The notes beneath the pieces are model-generated. The model saw only the letters and a program-made list of their open reading frames with translations. It did no database searches and was not told where the DNA came from. Shown piece after piece: positions 1 through 5,834 of a stretch of DNA of 12,166 bases. Position 1 is the first letter of the stretch, and every line of letters begins with the position of its first letter. Origin of the DNA: Psychrobacter sp. (GTDB lineage Bacteria > Pseudomonadota > Gammaproteobacteria > Pseudomonadales > Moraxellaceae); assembly GCA_020024075.1 (NCBI GenBank), contig JAHHUJ010000045.1, positions 1 through 12,166 on the forward strand, read 5' to 3'. The position numbers and the translations under genes are program-made.

Positions 1-238
1 AATCACTTCCAACCACTTATTTAAAATTAATATAAATCAGCTACTTACCTAACACTCCACATTTTTTATAAATATTAATAAAAATAAATGTAAGAAAACC
101 ACACTTTCAAGCGTCTAATTTATAACAGAATGATAACTTGCCATTGATTGGTAGACCACATCTTTGCAGGGCTTTTATAGCCATAGTTTAAAGCTGTTAA
201 CTCGTATGAATTAATTAACCTTATCAATGGAGAACATC
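1..238 (+). other. AT-rich upstream region of the precursor operon
   Basis: No credible gene is seen in these first 238 bases. The stretch is very AT-rich, with an imperfect A/T palindrome around 61-85 centred on AATATT. It should hold the promoter of the plus-strand operon. I cannot identify a confident ECF-type promoter pair, because the consensus for this sigma subfamily is not known to me and only one upstream region is available here. Confidence 0.6.
164..192 (+). promoter_or_regulatory. weak candidate sigma-70-like promoter for the precursor operon
   Basis: TTGCAG (164-169) and TTTAAA (187-192) are separated by 17 bases and lie about 46 bases upstream of the first start codon. They match the -35 and -10 consensus at only 3/6 and 4/6 positions. 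A CGTAT at 203-207 could instead be the -10 of an ECF promoter. Either assignment is tentative. Confidence 0.25.
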
Positions 239-472
239 ATGAAAAAGACTTCAATCATTACTGGCTTAGCGCTCGGCTCATTAATGGCCATCAGTGGCGC
301 ACAAGCGGGTAACCCTTTTGATGCCAACCCTATGCAAACAGCTCACAGTAGTGATAGCAAATCTGCTGAAGCAAAATGTGGCGAAGGCAAATGTGGGGGT
401 GACACGATTAAAAAACCTACTAAAAAAGCGGATGGCAAATGTGGTGAAGGTAAATGCGGTGGCAGTAAATAG
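239..472 (+). CDS. secreted Cys-motif precursor peptide (EGKCG type, bufferin/oxazolin-like)
   Basis: This 77-residue protein is the likely substrate of the downstream MNIO enzyme. Residues 1-23 form a Sec signal peptide: a KK start, a hydrophobic core, and AQA before G24. The mature part has two near-identical core blocks, KCGEGKCGGD (46-55) and KCGEGKCGGS (67-76), each holding one EGKCG motif. Its only cysteines are C47, C52, C68 and C73. In studied Haemophilus (HvfA) and bufferin-type systems, Cys in such motifs is oxidised by a DUF692/DUF2063 pair into copper-chelating groups; that outcome here is inferred from family and context. I chose the ATG at 239 over the in-frame ATG at 227, because GGAG (229-232) sits 6 nt before 239 and translation from 239 begins directly with the signal peptide. 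It is the first gene of a seven-gene same-strand cluster. Confidence 0.88.
   Translation: MKKTSIITGLALGSLMAISGAQAGNPFDANPMQTAHSSDSKSAEAKCGEGKCGGDTIKKPTKKADGKCGEGKCGGSK
374..466 (+). repeat. duplicated KCGEGKCGG core block
   Basis: Two 30-nt blocks (374-403 and 437-466) encode residues 46-55 and 67-76 of the first precursor. They differ in only one encoded residue (the final D versus S), with synonymous changes at the DNA level. A lysine-rich linker of 11 residues separates them. They are the presumed modification sites. Confidence 0.8.
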
Positions 473-550
473 CTAGCAGACATCAATACTCACCTTAAAC
501 AGACTTAATTAACGGATTACTCCTAACCCACTTATACATGGAATATTAAA

Positions 551-847
551 ATGAAAACAAAATCAATCGTTGCAACATTAGCATTAGGCTCTTTAGTCAC
601 CTTAAGTGGCTGTACAACTACCAACCCTTTTGCTTCTGACTCTATGGACTCAGGGTATAAAAACAGTGAAAGCGCCAAAGAAGGCACTTGTGGTGATAAA
701 AAAATGACTGATGGCTCTTGCGGTGATGAAAAAATGACCGAAGGCTCTTGCAGTGATACTAAGATGACTGATGGTTCTTGCGGTGATACAAAAATGGCTG
801 AAGGCTCTTGTAGTGCAGACAAAAAAGCAGATGCCAAATGTGGCTAA
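551..847 (+). CDS. lipoprotein precursor with six cysteines at exact 10-residue spacing
   Basis: A 98-residue protein with a signal peptide ending in a lipobox (L18-S-G-C21), so the mature form should be lipid-anchored. Thr at +2 rather than Asp predicts outer-membrane sorting. After a short linker come repeats of the form (D/E)-G-S/T-C-G/S-D-x-K-M-T/A. The non-lipobox cysteines are C47, C57, C67, C77, C87 and C97, exactly ten residues apart. The leader is clearly paralogous to the first precursor: both share an LALGSL core and an NPF at residues 25-27, and the first core Cys is residue 47 in both. I infer a second, membrane-tethered substrate of the MNIO enzyme. However, the motif is EGSC/DGSC instead of EGKC, so modification is less certain. 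A GGA at 540-542 before the ATG is the only ribosome-binding signal seen. It could alternatively be an unmodified metal-binding lipoprotein. Confidence 0.85.
   Translation: MKTKSIVATLALGSLVTLSGCTTTNPFASDSMDSGYKNSESAKEGTCGDKKMTDGSCGDEKMTEGSCSDTKMTDGSCGDTKMAEGSCSADKKADAKCG
680..844 (+). repeat. 30-nt in-frame tandem repeats in the lipoprotein precursor
   Basis: Five 30-nt units (680-709, 710-739, 740-769, 770-799, 800-829) and a half unit (830-844) each encode one Cys. Units alternate E/D at the first position. Units 2-3 and 4-5 also alternate G/S after the Cys, so a 60-nt higher-order duplication (710-769 and 770-829) is visible. Changes in copy number would stay in frame. Confidence 0.85.
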
Positions 848-917
848 TATGAGCGCGACAGTAATTAGGGCTCATTTATATAACAATCCAAAGTATTAGA
901 CAGCTTATTGATTAATA

Positions 918-952
918 ACTGCTTAGCTAGTAAGCAGTAGGTTTAAGCCTAC
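918..952 (+). other. paired hairpins between precursor genes and the modifying enzyme
   Basis: ACTGCTT (918-924) pairs with AAGCAGT (932-938) around a 7-nt loop. GTAGG (937-941) pairs with CCTAC (948-952) around TTTAAG. The two stems share bases 937-938, so they are adjacent or mutually exclusive. No T-run follows, so this is not a classical terminator. It may stabilise the precursor mRNA or partly attenuate read-through into the enzyme genes. Confidence 0.5.
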
Positions 953-985
953 CCTTCTCAAAGGTCTCCGTTTTAAAGGACTATT

Positions 986-2002
986 ATGACGCTATCCACT
1001 TTAGACTTACCTACCCCAGTTCTCTCTTCTGCCTTGAACCAAAAGCAGTTAGGGGGTGCAGGTCTAGGGTTTCGTCGTGAGCTGTTATCAGAAATGGACA
1101 AAGCAGACCTCTCTGACATCGACTTTTTTGAATTAGCACCAGAGAATTGGCTCAATTCTAAAGGTCAAGTCGGTGGGCAGTATTACAAAAAGCTAAGAGC
1201 TTATACCGAACAATATCCTTTCGTTTGTCATGGTCTGTCGCTATCTATTGGTAGCACAGCCAGCCTAGATACAGCTTTATTGCACAACATAAAAGATTTT
1301 ATGCGCATCCACGATATTGATCTTTATACCGAACATTTATCCTGGTGTAGCGATCAAGCCGGTCATTTATACGACCTTTTACCCATTCCTTGTACCGAAG
1401 AGGCCGTACACTGGGTCGCCAATAGAATTAAGCAGGCACAAGATATCTTGGGTCAGCAAATTGGCTTTGAAAACGCGTCTTACTATTTCATACCTAGCCA
1501 AAGCGATATGAGCGACGCCGAATTTATAACTGCGGTAAGTGAGGAAGCAGACTGCCTGTTACATTTAGATGTTAATAATATATATGTTAACAGCCAAAAC
1601 TTTGGCTTTGATGCTCATGACTATCTGCGCCAACTCCCTCTCGAGCGTACCTGCTATATTCATGTCGCTGGACACCATACCGAAGATGATGGGCTGATTG
1701 TGGACACTCATGGCAATCAGGTTATTGACCCAGTTTGGGCGCTTTTAGAGGACGCTTACACCCTAATCGAACAGCAAACCCAGAGACCTGCCAGCAGGCT
1801 TCCCACCTGTTTAGAGCGTGACTTTAATTTCCCAACTATGGCTGAGCTGATCAAAGAGGTGAATCAGATTCGTGAGCTTCAATCCAAACCTAACTTTCAG
1901 TCTCACGATCATTCTAAAACATCCCCGAAAGTTGCCTCAACAAGTAGCCCTTCACTACTCGCTGCCCATAACCCTAGGGATAAGCAACATGAGCGTATAT
2001 AA
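986..2002 (+). CDS. MNIO (DUF692/UPF0276) multinuclear iron-dependent oxygenase
   Basis: A 338-residue protein of the DUF692 family (BufB/HvfB/GigA type). These are TIM-barrel enzymes with two or three iron ions that oxidise Cys residues of precursor peptides. Visible signatures, in order: the GLGFRRELL N-terminus (26-34); HGLSLSIGS with H82; TEHLSW with E116 and H117; GFENASYY with E162 and N163; LHLDVNNIYV with D195 and N197; YIHVAGHH with H226, H230 and H231; VDTHG with D240 and H242; and LERDFNFP with E277. The listed His, Asp, Glu and Asn residues are the expected metal ligands by family pattern, and none appears missing. Residues from about 300 onward are a polar tail rich in Ser, Lys and His that looks dispensable. 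AAAGGA (975-980) lies 5 nt before the ATG. The gene overlaps its DUF2063 partner, as expected for proteins forming a complex. Confidence 0.93.
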   Translation: MTLSTLDLPTPVLSSALNQKQLGGAGLGFRRELLSEMDKADLSDIDFFELAPENWLNSKGQVGGQYYKKLRAYTEQYPFVCHGLSLSIGSTASLDTALLHNIKDFMRIHDIDLYTEHLSWCSDQAGHLYDLLPIPCTEEAVHWVANRIKQAQDILGQQIGFENASYYFIPSQSDMSDAEFITAVSEEADCLLHLDVNNIYVNSQNFGFDAHDYLRQLPLERTCYIHVAGHHTEDDGLIVDTHGNQVIDPVWALLEDAYTLIEQQTQRPASRLPTCLERDFNFPTMAELIKEVNQIRELQSKPNFQSHDHSKTSPKVASTSSPSLLAAHNPRDKQHERI

Positions 2003-2888
2003 CTCTAAAATGACCTTGACCAAAGATGCGGAGCCTCAAAATCTAGCGATGTTTCAACAAAGCTTTGGGGAGTATCTGCGTCAGCAACAGCGCTCGCCAG
2101 ACTCTGAGAGCTTTAACTTTACAAGCACAGATTCTACACACTCAGATTCAACTAGTATTGCCACTATTTCTAGTCGCATTGGAAACCTATATCAAGGCTT
2201 GGTATTCAATAATATTTGTGGTTTTTTAGACAGATGCTTTCCTGTCTGCCAAAGCTTGATTGACCCTACCCAGTGGCGACATAGTTGCCAACAGTTTTTT
2301 TTGCAATATCATTGCCATAGCCCTTACTTCACTGAGATTAATCAAAGCTTTGTCGAGTATTTATCTCAGCCTGAAGTGCTAACCCTGCTTGAGCTTCCAC
2401 CCTATTTTGCAGAGCTGGCGCACTATGAATGGATTGAGCTCAAAGTGGATACTTATTGTGTAGACCCTAACCACCCCCACCCGCCATCTACCAACTTGAC
2501 CTCCGATCAAAACCCTTCGGACGCTTTAAGTTATATAGCCCTCAATTATATAACCCTCAATCCGAGCCTACAGAATCTGCATTATCAATGGCCGGTGCAT
2601 AGAATAAGCCCTGACTTTGAACCTATTGCAGTAGAAGATAGCTTTTACTTGGTGTACCGAGATACTGACCATAAAGTGCAGTTTATGACTGTTAATGCTC
2701 TAACTCATGCGCTTATAGAGTTTATTGATACCCAGCCAGCCATTGCACTCACTGAAAATAAATTAACCGCTTTGATGCAAGATTTTTGTGACCATCTAGG
2801 TTATCAAAATCATCAACTTTTGGTGTCGTTTGGCCTGCCTTTAATCCATAAGCTGATACAACAACAAGTTGTATATGTCGGTCAATAA
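1989..2888 (+). CDS. DUF2063-family MNIO partner protein (BufC/HvfC/GigB type)
   Basis: This 299-residue protein belongs to the DUF2063 family, which presents the precursor leader to the MNIO enzyme. Helical N-terminal domain features are FQQSFGEYLRQ (22-32), RIGNLYQGLVFNNICGFLD (63-81), FPVC (84-87) and W96, and FVEYL (121-125). The C-terminal domain starts near 200 and includes RISPDFEPIAVEDSFYLVYR (205-224). Two low-complexity stretches, Ser/Thr-rich at about 36-60 and Asn/Pro-rich at about 157-180, look like lineage-specific insertions. The open frame extends upstream to an ATG at 1872, but I place the start at 1989. AGGGA (1976-1980) lies 8 nt before it, and the 39 upstream residues lie wholly inside the MNIO gene and lack family resemblance. 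The overlap with the MNIO stop is 14 nt, suggesting translational coupling. Confidence 0.9.
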   Translation: MSVYNSKMTLTKDAEPQNLAMFQQSFGEYLRQQQRSPDSESFNFTSTDSTHSDSTSIATISSRIGNLYQGLVFNNICGFLDRCFPVCQSLIDPTQWRHSCQQFFLQYHCHSPYFTEINQSFVEYLSQPEVLTLLELPPYFAELAHYEWIELKVDTYCVDPNHPHPPSTNLTSDQNPSDALSYIALNYITLNPSLQNLHYQWPVHRISPDFEPIAVEDSFYLVYRDTDHKVQFMTVNALTHALIEFIDTQPAIALTENKLTALMQDFCDHLGYQNHQLLVSFGLPLIHKLIQQQVVYVGQ

Positions 2889-2891
2889 ACC

Positions 2892-2957
2892 GTTGGATTA
2901 GGCTACTGATGCTGCTCTAAAACAGTTGCCTTTATGCACGAAACGCTTAAATCCAAC
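2892..2957 (+). other. 8-bp inverted repeat in the DUF2063-DoxX gap
   Basis: GTTGGATT (2892-2899) is perfectly complementary to AATCCAAC (2950-2957) across about 50 nt. It lies just after the DUF2063 stop codon and could fold the 151-nt gap into a long-range stem. With only one short stem, chance is a real alternative. Confidence 0.3.
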
Positions 2958-3039
2958 AGCTAGAAGCACGATAAGCTTGGGTAATTACTTTTATTGTCGC
3001 GCTATTTTTTGATACTTATTTTAGAACCGAGAATGTCTT

Positions 3040-3705
3040 ATGAGCTTTTCCAGCAGTACCTTTAAATCCTTTAATGCAGTTATCTCACGCTTAGAATCGT
3101 TAGACTTTATTGCTCCATTAGCCATACGCTTATACCTCGCTCCGATCTTTATCAGTGCTGGTTGGAACAAGCTAACCGGTTTTCAAGACATCGTTCAATG
3201 GTTTGGCAATAGTGAGTGGGGCTTAGGATTACCGGCACCAACCCTCATGGCAGTATTGGCCATCGCCGCTGAGCTAGTCGGCGGTATTGCCTTATTACTA
3301 GGACTAGGCACTCGCTTCGTGTCATTCTCGCTAATTATCACCATGCTAGTAGCGATGTTCAGTGTGCATTGGTCCAATGGGTGGTATGCCATAACCCCTA
3401 CTAACCCTGAAACCAGTGTTTCAAGTCTAATGAATATATTTGGGTTTTGGGGCAGTGATGCCAGCCTTGAAAACTCGCAACAAGCCGCATTACGACTCGA
3501 TAAAGCACGCGATATTTTAGCAACCCATGGTAATTATGACTGGCTCACCGAAACTGGCAATTTTGTGATTCTAAATAATGGCATAGAATTCGCAGCTACT
3601 TACGCTATTATGCTACTAGTGACCCTATTTTATGGAGCAGGTCGTTATGTCAGTGTCGACTATTGGTTAAATCCTTCGGTGTCAAAACGGCAGTACCGTT
3701 ACTAA
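3040..3705 (+). CDS. DoxX-family membrane protein of the MNIO cassette (GigT/HvfX-like)
   Basis: A 221-residue inner-membrane protein. The DoxX core is seen in LAIRLYLAPIFISAGWNKL (27-45), AELVGGIALLLGLGTR (77-92) and the HWSNGW motif (110-115). Hydrophobic segments lie at about 22-42, 66-89, 92-109 and 183-201. Between the third and last segments is a long polar loop (about 116-180), which makes the protein larger than the usual compact DoxX of about 130-150 residues. DoxX proteins often accompany DUF692/DUF2063 pairs and are thought to take part in redox or maturation steps at the membrane, but their role is not settled. GAGAA (3029-3033) sits 6 nt before the ATG. The gene lies 151 nt after the DUF2063 gene and 59 nt before the sigma gene, so it is probably in the same transcription unit. 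Confidence 0.85.
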   Translation: MSFSSSTFKSFNAVISRLESLDFIAPLAIRLYLAPIFISAGWNKLTGFQDIVQWFGNSEWGLGLPAPTLMAVLAIAAELVGGIALLLGLGTRFVSFSLIITMLVAMFSVHWSNGWYAITPTNPETSVSSLMNIFGFWGSDASLENSQQAALRLDKARDILATHGNYDWLTETGNFVILNNGIEFAATYAIMLLVTLFYGAGRYVSVDYWLNPSVSKRQYRY

Positions 3706-3764
3706 CTCCACACTCACCGATCACCTTTCACATCGAATACCAATAATCAGAAGAGCTGTCAAAA

Positions 3765-4394
3765 ATGAACGATGCCAACGACTCACTAAAGCCAGAACAT
3801 CATAGCCTGACACCTGAATTTATAGAGGCGGTACGCCATCAGATGCTTGCTTTTGCCCGTTCACAGTTAGACGACTATCATTTGGCAGAGGATGTGGTCC
3901 AAGATGCCCTAATGTCAGCACTTCAATATAGCGATCAATTCAAAGGAAATGCCGCTTTTAAAAGCTGGGTATTTGCCATCTTGAAGAACAAAATCATTGA
4001 TAAAATCCGCAAAGATAGCAAATATGCAACCCTATCAAGCCTACATAGTGCTAATGAATACTGTGATGACAGCTTAATGGATACCTTATTTGATGAGGCA
4101 GGCTCTTGGCATCCTGAGTGCAAACCTAAGCAATTTGACGACAGCTGGTGTGATGCTGAAGCGCAAGTGCATTCAGAGGGATTTTGGCAGGTGCTAGAGG
4201 CCTGTTTGACCAATCTACCTAGCGAGCAGGCTCGAGCCTTTTTGATGAAAGAATATCTCGAACTTGAGACAAAAGAGATTTGTGATGCGCTACAAATAAG
4301 CAGCAGTAACCATTATGTGTTAATGCATAGAGCACGGTTAAGCTTACAAACCTGCTTGACTATAAAGTGGTTTAGTAACCAACCAAATTCATAA
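3765..4394 (+). CDS. ECF-type RNA polymerase sigma factor
   Basis: A 209-residue group 4 sigma factor. Region 2 is clear: AEDVVQDALMSAL (41-53) binds core polymerase, and FKSWVFAILKNKIIDKIRK (65-83) includes the -10 recognition part. Region 4 spans about 140-198, with LPSEQARAFLMKEYLELE (151-168) and a helix-turn-helix, KEICDALQISSSNHYVLMHR (170-189). The long linker carries an HPECKPKQFDDSW element (116-128). That element, plus a KWF near the C-terminus, matches the sigma subfamily I associate with Neisseria-type sigma-E loci, which also lie next to DUF2063/DUF692 genes. Cysteines at 100, 119 and 129 in the linker and 147, 173 and 197 in region 4 are numerous for a sigma factor. It is followed by its anti-sigma gene and probably drives this operon. 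AAGAG (3751-3755) is a modest ribosome-binding site 9 nt before the ATG. Confidence 0.9.
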   Translation: MNDANDSLKPEHHSLTPEFIEAVRHQMLAFARSQLDDYHLAEDVVQDALMSALQYSDQFKGNAAFKSWVFAILKNKIIDKIRKDSKYATLSSLHSANEYCDDSLMDTLFDEAGSWHPECKPKQFDDSWCDAEAQVHSEGFWQVLEACLTNLPSEQARAFLMKEYLELETKEICDALQISSSNHYVLMHRARLSLQTCLTIKWFSNQPNS

Positions 4395-4471
4395 CCCAGT
4401 TAGCCGTGACTGATAATAAATACCTAACTCAATAAGTTAAGACGCACCTCTGATTTAAGGCAGTTCAAATT

Positions 4472-4654
4472 ATGAAAAATTGCAAACGTATCACTCAAAT
4501 CGCCAGTAATGGACAAGAGCGTCCCTTGCGCCTAGCCGAAAAGATACAATTGCACTCACATCTGTTGTTATGCCCTGGCTGCCGTGCCTTTTATAACAAT
4601 AGCAAAAAATTAAGTAGGATTATGAAAGATTTTAAATCCAAAGATATTGAGTAA
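4472..4654 (+). CDS. small zinc-type (ZAS, zf-HC2) anti-sigma factor
   Basis: A 60-residue soluble protein with C4, then H30-x3-C34-x2-C37 (HLLLCPGC). This is the zinc-binding anti-sigma (ZAS) arrangement found in ChrR, RsrA and Neisseria MseR-like proteins. It has no transmembrane segment and no extra C-terminal sensor domain, so any signal must be read in the cytoplasm, probably by metal loss or oxidation at the zinc site. The RPLRLAEKIQLHSHLLLCPG pattern (17-36) is typical of the short anti-sigma partners of this ECF subfamily. It follows the sigma gene by 77 nt. AAGG at 4457-4460 is a distant ribosome-binding candidate. It is the last gene of the plus-strand block and converges on epmA with only 67 nt between stop codons and no recognisable intrinsic terminator. 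Confidence 0.87.
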   Translation: MKNCKRITQIASNGQERPLRLAEKIQLHSHLLLCPGCRAFYNNSKKLSRIMKDFKSKDIE

Positions 4655-4703
4655 TCTAGTCGTTATCTCAGCCTGTTGATAGATGTTTGCAGTGTTAGTA
4701 GTG

Positions 4704-4739
4704 TTGGTCATAAACCACATCTTAGGCATGAACCACATC
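4704..4739 (-). repeat. 18-bp tandem duplication across the epmA stop codon
   Basis: Read on the minus strand, GATGTGGTTCATGCCTAA (4739-4722) is followed directly by GATGTGGTTTATGACCAA (4721-4704), 15 of 18 identical. The first copy encodes the final DVVHA and stop of EpmA. The second lies just downstream, where the equivalent of the stop codon is CAA. Confidence 0.7.
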
Positions 4740-5732
4740 GAAGCCAATCACTTGATCAATGCGCTTTGAATCTGTTAATACCATAAGCAGTCTATCCACC
4801 CCAAGCGCAATACCACTACACTCGGGTAGATCATCACAGGCTACCACCAAGTTATTATCAATTGGCATCACTGCTAATCCGCGCTGTGCCCGCTCAACAT
4901 TATCCTGCTCAAATCGCTCTGCTAACGCTTGGCTATCTGCCAGTTCATCATAAGCATTGGCAATCTCAATACCCTTGATATACAGCTCAAAACGTTTGGC
5001 AACATCGTTACCTGCTTCATCTTTCTCTATTTTAGCCAAAGCAGCAGTCGCAGGTGGATAGTCGGTAATCAGTGTCGGCGACTGAAACCCGAGGTTAGGT
5101 TCAACCAAGTGGCTGAATAACACATCCAGCCAACCCTGACGGTCTTCGCCCAAATCTAGGCCAGCAAAGCCATGCTCATCTGCCACCTCAATCAATGACT
5201 CAAGGCTTGCTGTCAGTGGATTAAGCCCAACATAATCCATAAACGCTTGGCGATAACTATACTCAACCATAGCTTGTGGCTGCCCATAGACTGCGGCCAA
5301 TAAATCAGACAGCTCAGCAGCCAGTGCTTCAAGTTCAAAGCCGGGGCGATACCATTCAAGCATAGTAAATTCGCTATTGTGACGGCGGCCCACTTCATTA
5401 TCTCGAAATACTGGACAAATTTGATATATCGCTACCTTCCAACTCGCCAACATTCGCTTCATCGCAAATTCAGGGGAAGTATGTAAATAGTAGGTTTTAG
5501 GCTTATCTGCAACGGTTATATTGGTAGAGATTGAAGGCACAAACACATCGGTGTTACCCGCCTGCGACATTAAAGGGGTCTGTACTTCAAGCACTTGACG
5601 CTCAGCAAAGAACTGACGAATTTGCGCCAACATTTTAGCGCGTTTAACCGCCATCTCGAGGCTCATAGAAGGAGCATAGCTTTGAGAATCAGGGTGTTCA
5701 GTAAGGGGTGCAGACAATTGAGAATTAGACAT
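4722..5732 (-). CDS. epmA: EF-P beta-lysine ligase EpmA (PoxA/GenX/YjeA)
   Basis: A 336-residue homologue of the class II lysyl-tRNA synthetase catalytic core, close to the roughly 325 residues of E. coli EpmA and lacking the tRNA anticodon-binding domain. EpmA attaches (R)-beta-lysine to a conserved lysine of elongation factor P, helping ribosomes pass polyproline stretches. Class II motifs are visible: QTPLMSQAGNTD (51-62), HTSPEFAMKRML (84-95), motif 2 PVFRDNEVGRRHNSEF (107-122) with LEWY (125-128), the substrate pocket KGIEIANAYDEL (253-264), and motif 3 CSGIALGVDRLLMVL (305-319). The start is supported by AAGAG (5739-5743 on this strand) 6 nt upstream. The EF-P and EpmB genes are not in the window. 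The gene follows pdxB but is separated from it by a hairpin, so it may have its own promoter. Confidence 0.95.
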   Translation of the reverse strand: MSNSQLSAPLTEHPDSQSYAPSMSLEMAVKRAKMLAQIRQFFAERQVLEVQTPLMSQAGNTDVFVPSISTNITVADKPKTYYLHTSPEFAMKRMLASWKVAIYQICPVFRDNEVGRRHNSEFTMLEWYRPGFELEALAAELSDLLAAVYGQPQAMVEYSYRQAFMDYVGLNPLTASLESLIEVADEHGFAGLDLGEDRQGWLDVLFSHLVEPNLGFQSPTLITDYPPATAALAKIEKDEAGNDVAKRFELYIKGIEIANAYDELADSQALAERFEQDNVERAQRGLAVMPIDNNLVVACDDLPECSGIALGVDRLLMVLTDSKRIDQVIGFDVVHA

Positions 5733-5762
5733 GACTTACTCTTTATACACTTATATTAAATA

Positions 5763-5780
5763 AGGCCCGGTTAAGGGCCT
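5763..5780 (-). terminator. hairpin terminator after pdxB
   Basis: AGGCCC and GGGCCT form a perfect 6-bp GC-rich stem with a 6-nt loop in the gap between pdxB and epmA. On the minus strand it is followed by TTATTTAATAT, a weak U-rich tail. Termination may therefore be partial, allowing some read-through into epmA. Confidence 0.6.
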
Positions 5781-5834
5781 AGTTTCACAAACTTATTGAA
5801 TCAGAGAAGCTACTAACGAACGAGCATAAAGCCA

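Noticed and set aside
61..85. A/T palindrome as a replication or recombination site
   Set aside because: Low-complexity A/T sequence readily forms imperfect palindromes, and there are no iterons or supporting genes.
227..238. Upstream in-frame ATG at 227 for the first precursor
   Set aside because: It lies on top of the GGAG ribosome-binding site, and the ATG at 239 with 6-nt spacing starts the signal peptide cleanly.
294..476. 60-residue open frame overlapping the first precursor
   Set aside because: It is a shifted-frame shadow of the Cys-motif precursor with no ribosome-binding site or recognisable features.
532..837. Minus-strand 101-residue frame opposite the lipoprotein precursor
   Set aside because: Its Pro/Ser/Val repeat pattern is just the antisense reading of the 30-nt repeats.
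680..844. The 30-nt repeat array as a CRISPR
   Set aside because: The repeats are contiguous, in frame and coding, with no spacers.
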